The notes beneath the pieces were generated by a model, which ran no database searches, had not been told where the DNA came from, and saw only the letters and a list, made by a program, of their open reading frames with translations. From Bovifimicola sp964595785 (GTDB lineage Bacteria; Bacillota; Clostridia; Lachnospirales; Lachnospiraceae): a stretch of DNA of 15,611 nt. The stretch's first letter is position 1. Each line of letters opens with the position of its first letter. A program made the position numbers and the translations under genes. Location of the stretch: contig CAZQRO010000051.1 of assembly GCA_964595785.1 (NCBI GenBank), forward strand, positions 1 to 15,611. Reading direction: 5' to 3'. This document shows positions 14,684 to 15,611 of the stretch, in pieces.

Positions 14684-15445
14684 ATGAAATGGCAGGGACG
14701 ATTAGAAAATATAGAGGATATTAAAGGAATACATAATACACCGGCGAATTTCAGCGCAGGTTATGCAGTAGGAATAATAGCAGTGAATCTGGTGTATCCA
14801 AAACTTCCGGGAAATGTGGCAAATGCCACGACATATCCTTTCCCGGTATTATATAAGGAAGTAAACTTTGAAATCGAAAAGTTATTTGAGGGAGATGAAT
14901 CCATAAAAGATATAATTATAAATGCAGCAAGAGAATTAGAAAGTGTGGGTGTCAGAACTGTAATAGGGGCATGCGGATATTTTGCACATTTTCAGAGAGA
15001 AGTAGCAAATGCAGTCAATATACCGGTATTTTTATCAAGCCTCTGCCAGCTTCCTCTTATTAAATTAAGTCTGTCAGAGAAAAAGAAAATTGCAGTGATA
15101 GCAGCAAGCGGCGAAAATATTAGCAACAGGCTTCTTGCAAATGTGGGAACTGATTTGGACAGACTTATAATAAAGAATATTGGCGGTCTTCCGAGCTTCG
15201 AACCGATAAGATGGGGCAAAACACAGTTAGACAACGGAAGGCTTGAAAGCGATTTGTGCAGGGAAGTGGAAGAATTAACAGAATCAAATCCCGATATCGG
15301 TGCAATACTTCTTGAGTGCAGCGACCTGCCGCCATATGCAAAGTCTATTCAAAGTGTTACGGGATTACCGGTATTTGATTTTAATTCTATGATAGACATG
15401 GTATATCATGGAGTAGTTCAAAAGAATTATTTTGGATATTTCTGA
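14684..15445 (+). CDS. Asp/Glu racemase-superfamily protein
   Basis: This 253-residue protein belongs to the cofactor-independent aspartate/glutamate/hydantoin racemase and maleate isomerase superfamily. Two cysteines are placed as the catalytic pair: Cys97 in GACGYFAHFQ and Cys212 in ILLECSDLPPYA, one in each pseudo-symmetric half. The segment VGIIAVNLVYPKLPGNVANA lies near the N-terminus. AGGTGAT is just upstream of ATG 14684, and the gap from the opine dehydrogenase is 11 nt, so co-translation in one operon is very likely. It probably racemises an amino acid taken up or released by the adjacent system. It is not clearly a murI or hydantoin racemase, and the exact substrate cannot be told. 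Confidence 0.85.
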   Translation: MKWQGRLENIEDIKGIHNTPANFSAGYAVGIIAVNLVYPKLPGNVANATTYPFPVLYKEVNFEIEKLFEGDESIKDIIINAARELESVGVRTVIGACGYFAHFQREVANAVNIPVFLSSLCQLPLIKLSLSEKKKIAVIAASGENISNRLLANVGTDLDRLIIKNIGGLPSFEPIRWGKTQLDNGRLESDLCREVEELTESNPDIGAILLECSDLPPYAKSIQSVTGLPVFDFNSMIDMVYHGVVQKNYFGYF

Positions 15446-15542
15446 AATGACTTTTTAATGGAAAATGACAAAATATTTCTAAGGAAACACGGATTAATTA
15501 ACCTTTTTTCGGACGTTAATACAGTTTGCCAAGTTTTTAAAA

Positions 15543-15570
15543 TTGTAAGCATTTAATAAATTAATATCAT
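15543..15570 (+). promoter_or_regulatory. Possible promoter leading out of the window
   Basis: TTGTAA (15543-15548) and TATCAT (15565-15570) are separated by 16 bp. No gene begins before the window ends. The remaining part of 15446-15611 shows only a short weak dyad GGATTAATTAACC followed by T6, which is at best a poor terminator of the upstream operon. Confidence 0.3.
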
Positions 15571-15611
15571 TTTAGGAAACAATAAGAAAAGTGCCAACGA
15601 TTATTTTACAC

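Overview
The window is AT-rich DNA from a low-GC Gram-positive anaerobe, most likely a gut Clostridia of the Lachnospiraceae type. The signs are consensus sigma-A promoters, strong AGGAGG-type ribosome sites, a pyruvate formate-lyase operon, a solitary BioY and a DUF6033-like coiled-coil protein. The species cannot be named from the sequence. All genes I accept are on the plus strand.

Left part (1-2984): the 3' end of a membrane protein, probably a cation:proton antiporter; a lysine/glutamate-rich cytoplasmic protein of unknown function (373-1137); a hypB-hypA pair for nickel insertion into a [NiFe] enzyme, with 8 nt of overlap and no hydrogenase genes alongside; then bioY for biotin uptake. 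bioY has a textbook promoter whose -35 box lies inside a long inverted repeat with BirA-operator geometry.

Middle (2985-6479): a decayed secreted-protein locus. A reading unit of about 860 codons (3209-5795) encoded a signal peptide, two beta-sandwich-like repeats, a clan CD (caspase/gingipain-like) cysteine-peptidase domain, a carboxypeptidase-regulatory-like domain and a YfaP/DUF2135-like C-terminal domain. It is broken by three indels at short repeats and by one nonsense codon in a DLDSH motif. A small membrane-anchored ORF follows (5815-6147) and itself appears to be a truncated remnant.

Pyruvate formate-lyase operon (6297-9689): a promoter with an 18-bp palindrome just upstream, pflB, then pflA. 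This generates acetyl-CoA and formate from pyruvate under anaerobic conditions.

Right part (9646-15445): a LysR-type regulator preceded by an unusual hairpin, a strong terminator, then one apparent operon: metN-metI-metQ (MetNIQ-family amino-acid importer), an octopine/nopaline-type opine dehydrogenase, and an Asp/Glu-racemase-superfamily protein. No S-box or T-box is visible before metN. The combination of importer, opine dehydrogenase and racemase suggests uptake and processing of an opine-like N-(carboxyalkyl) amino acid or a D-amino acid rather than ordinary methionine supply. This is the most interesting candidate system in the window. The last 166 bases hold no gene, only a possible promoter leading out of the window.
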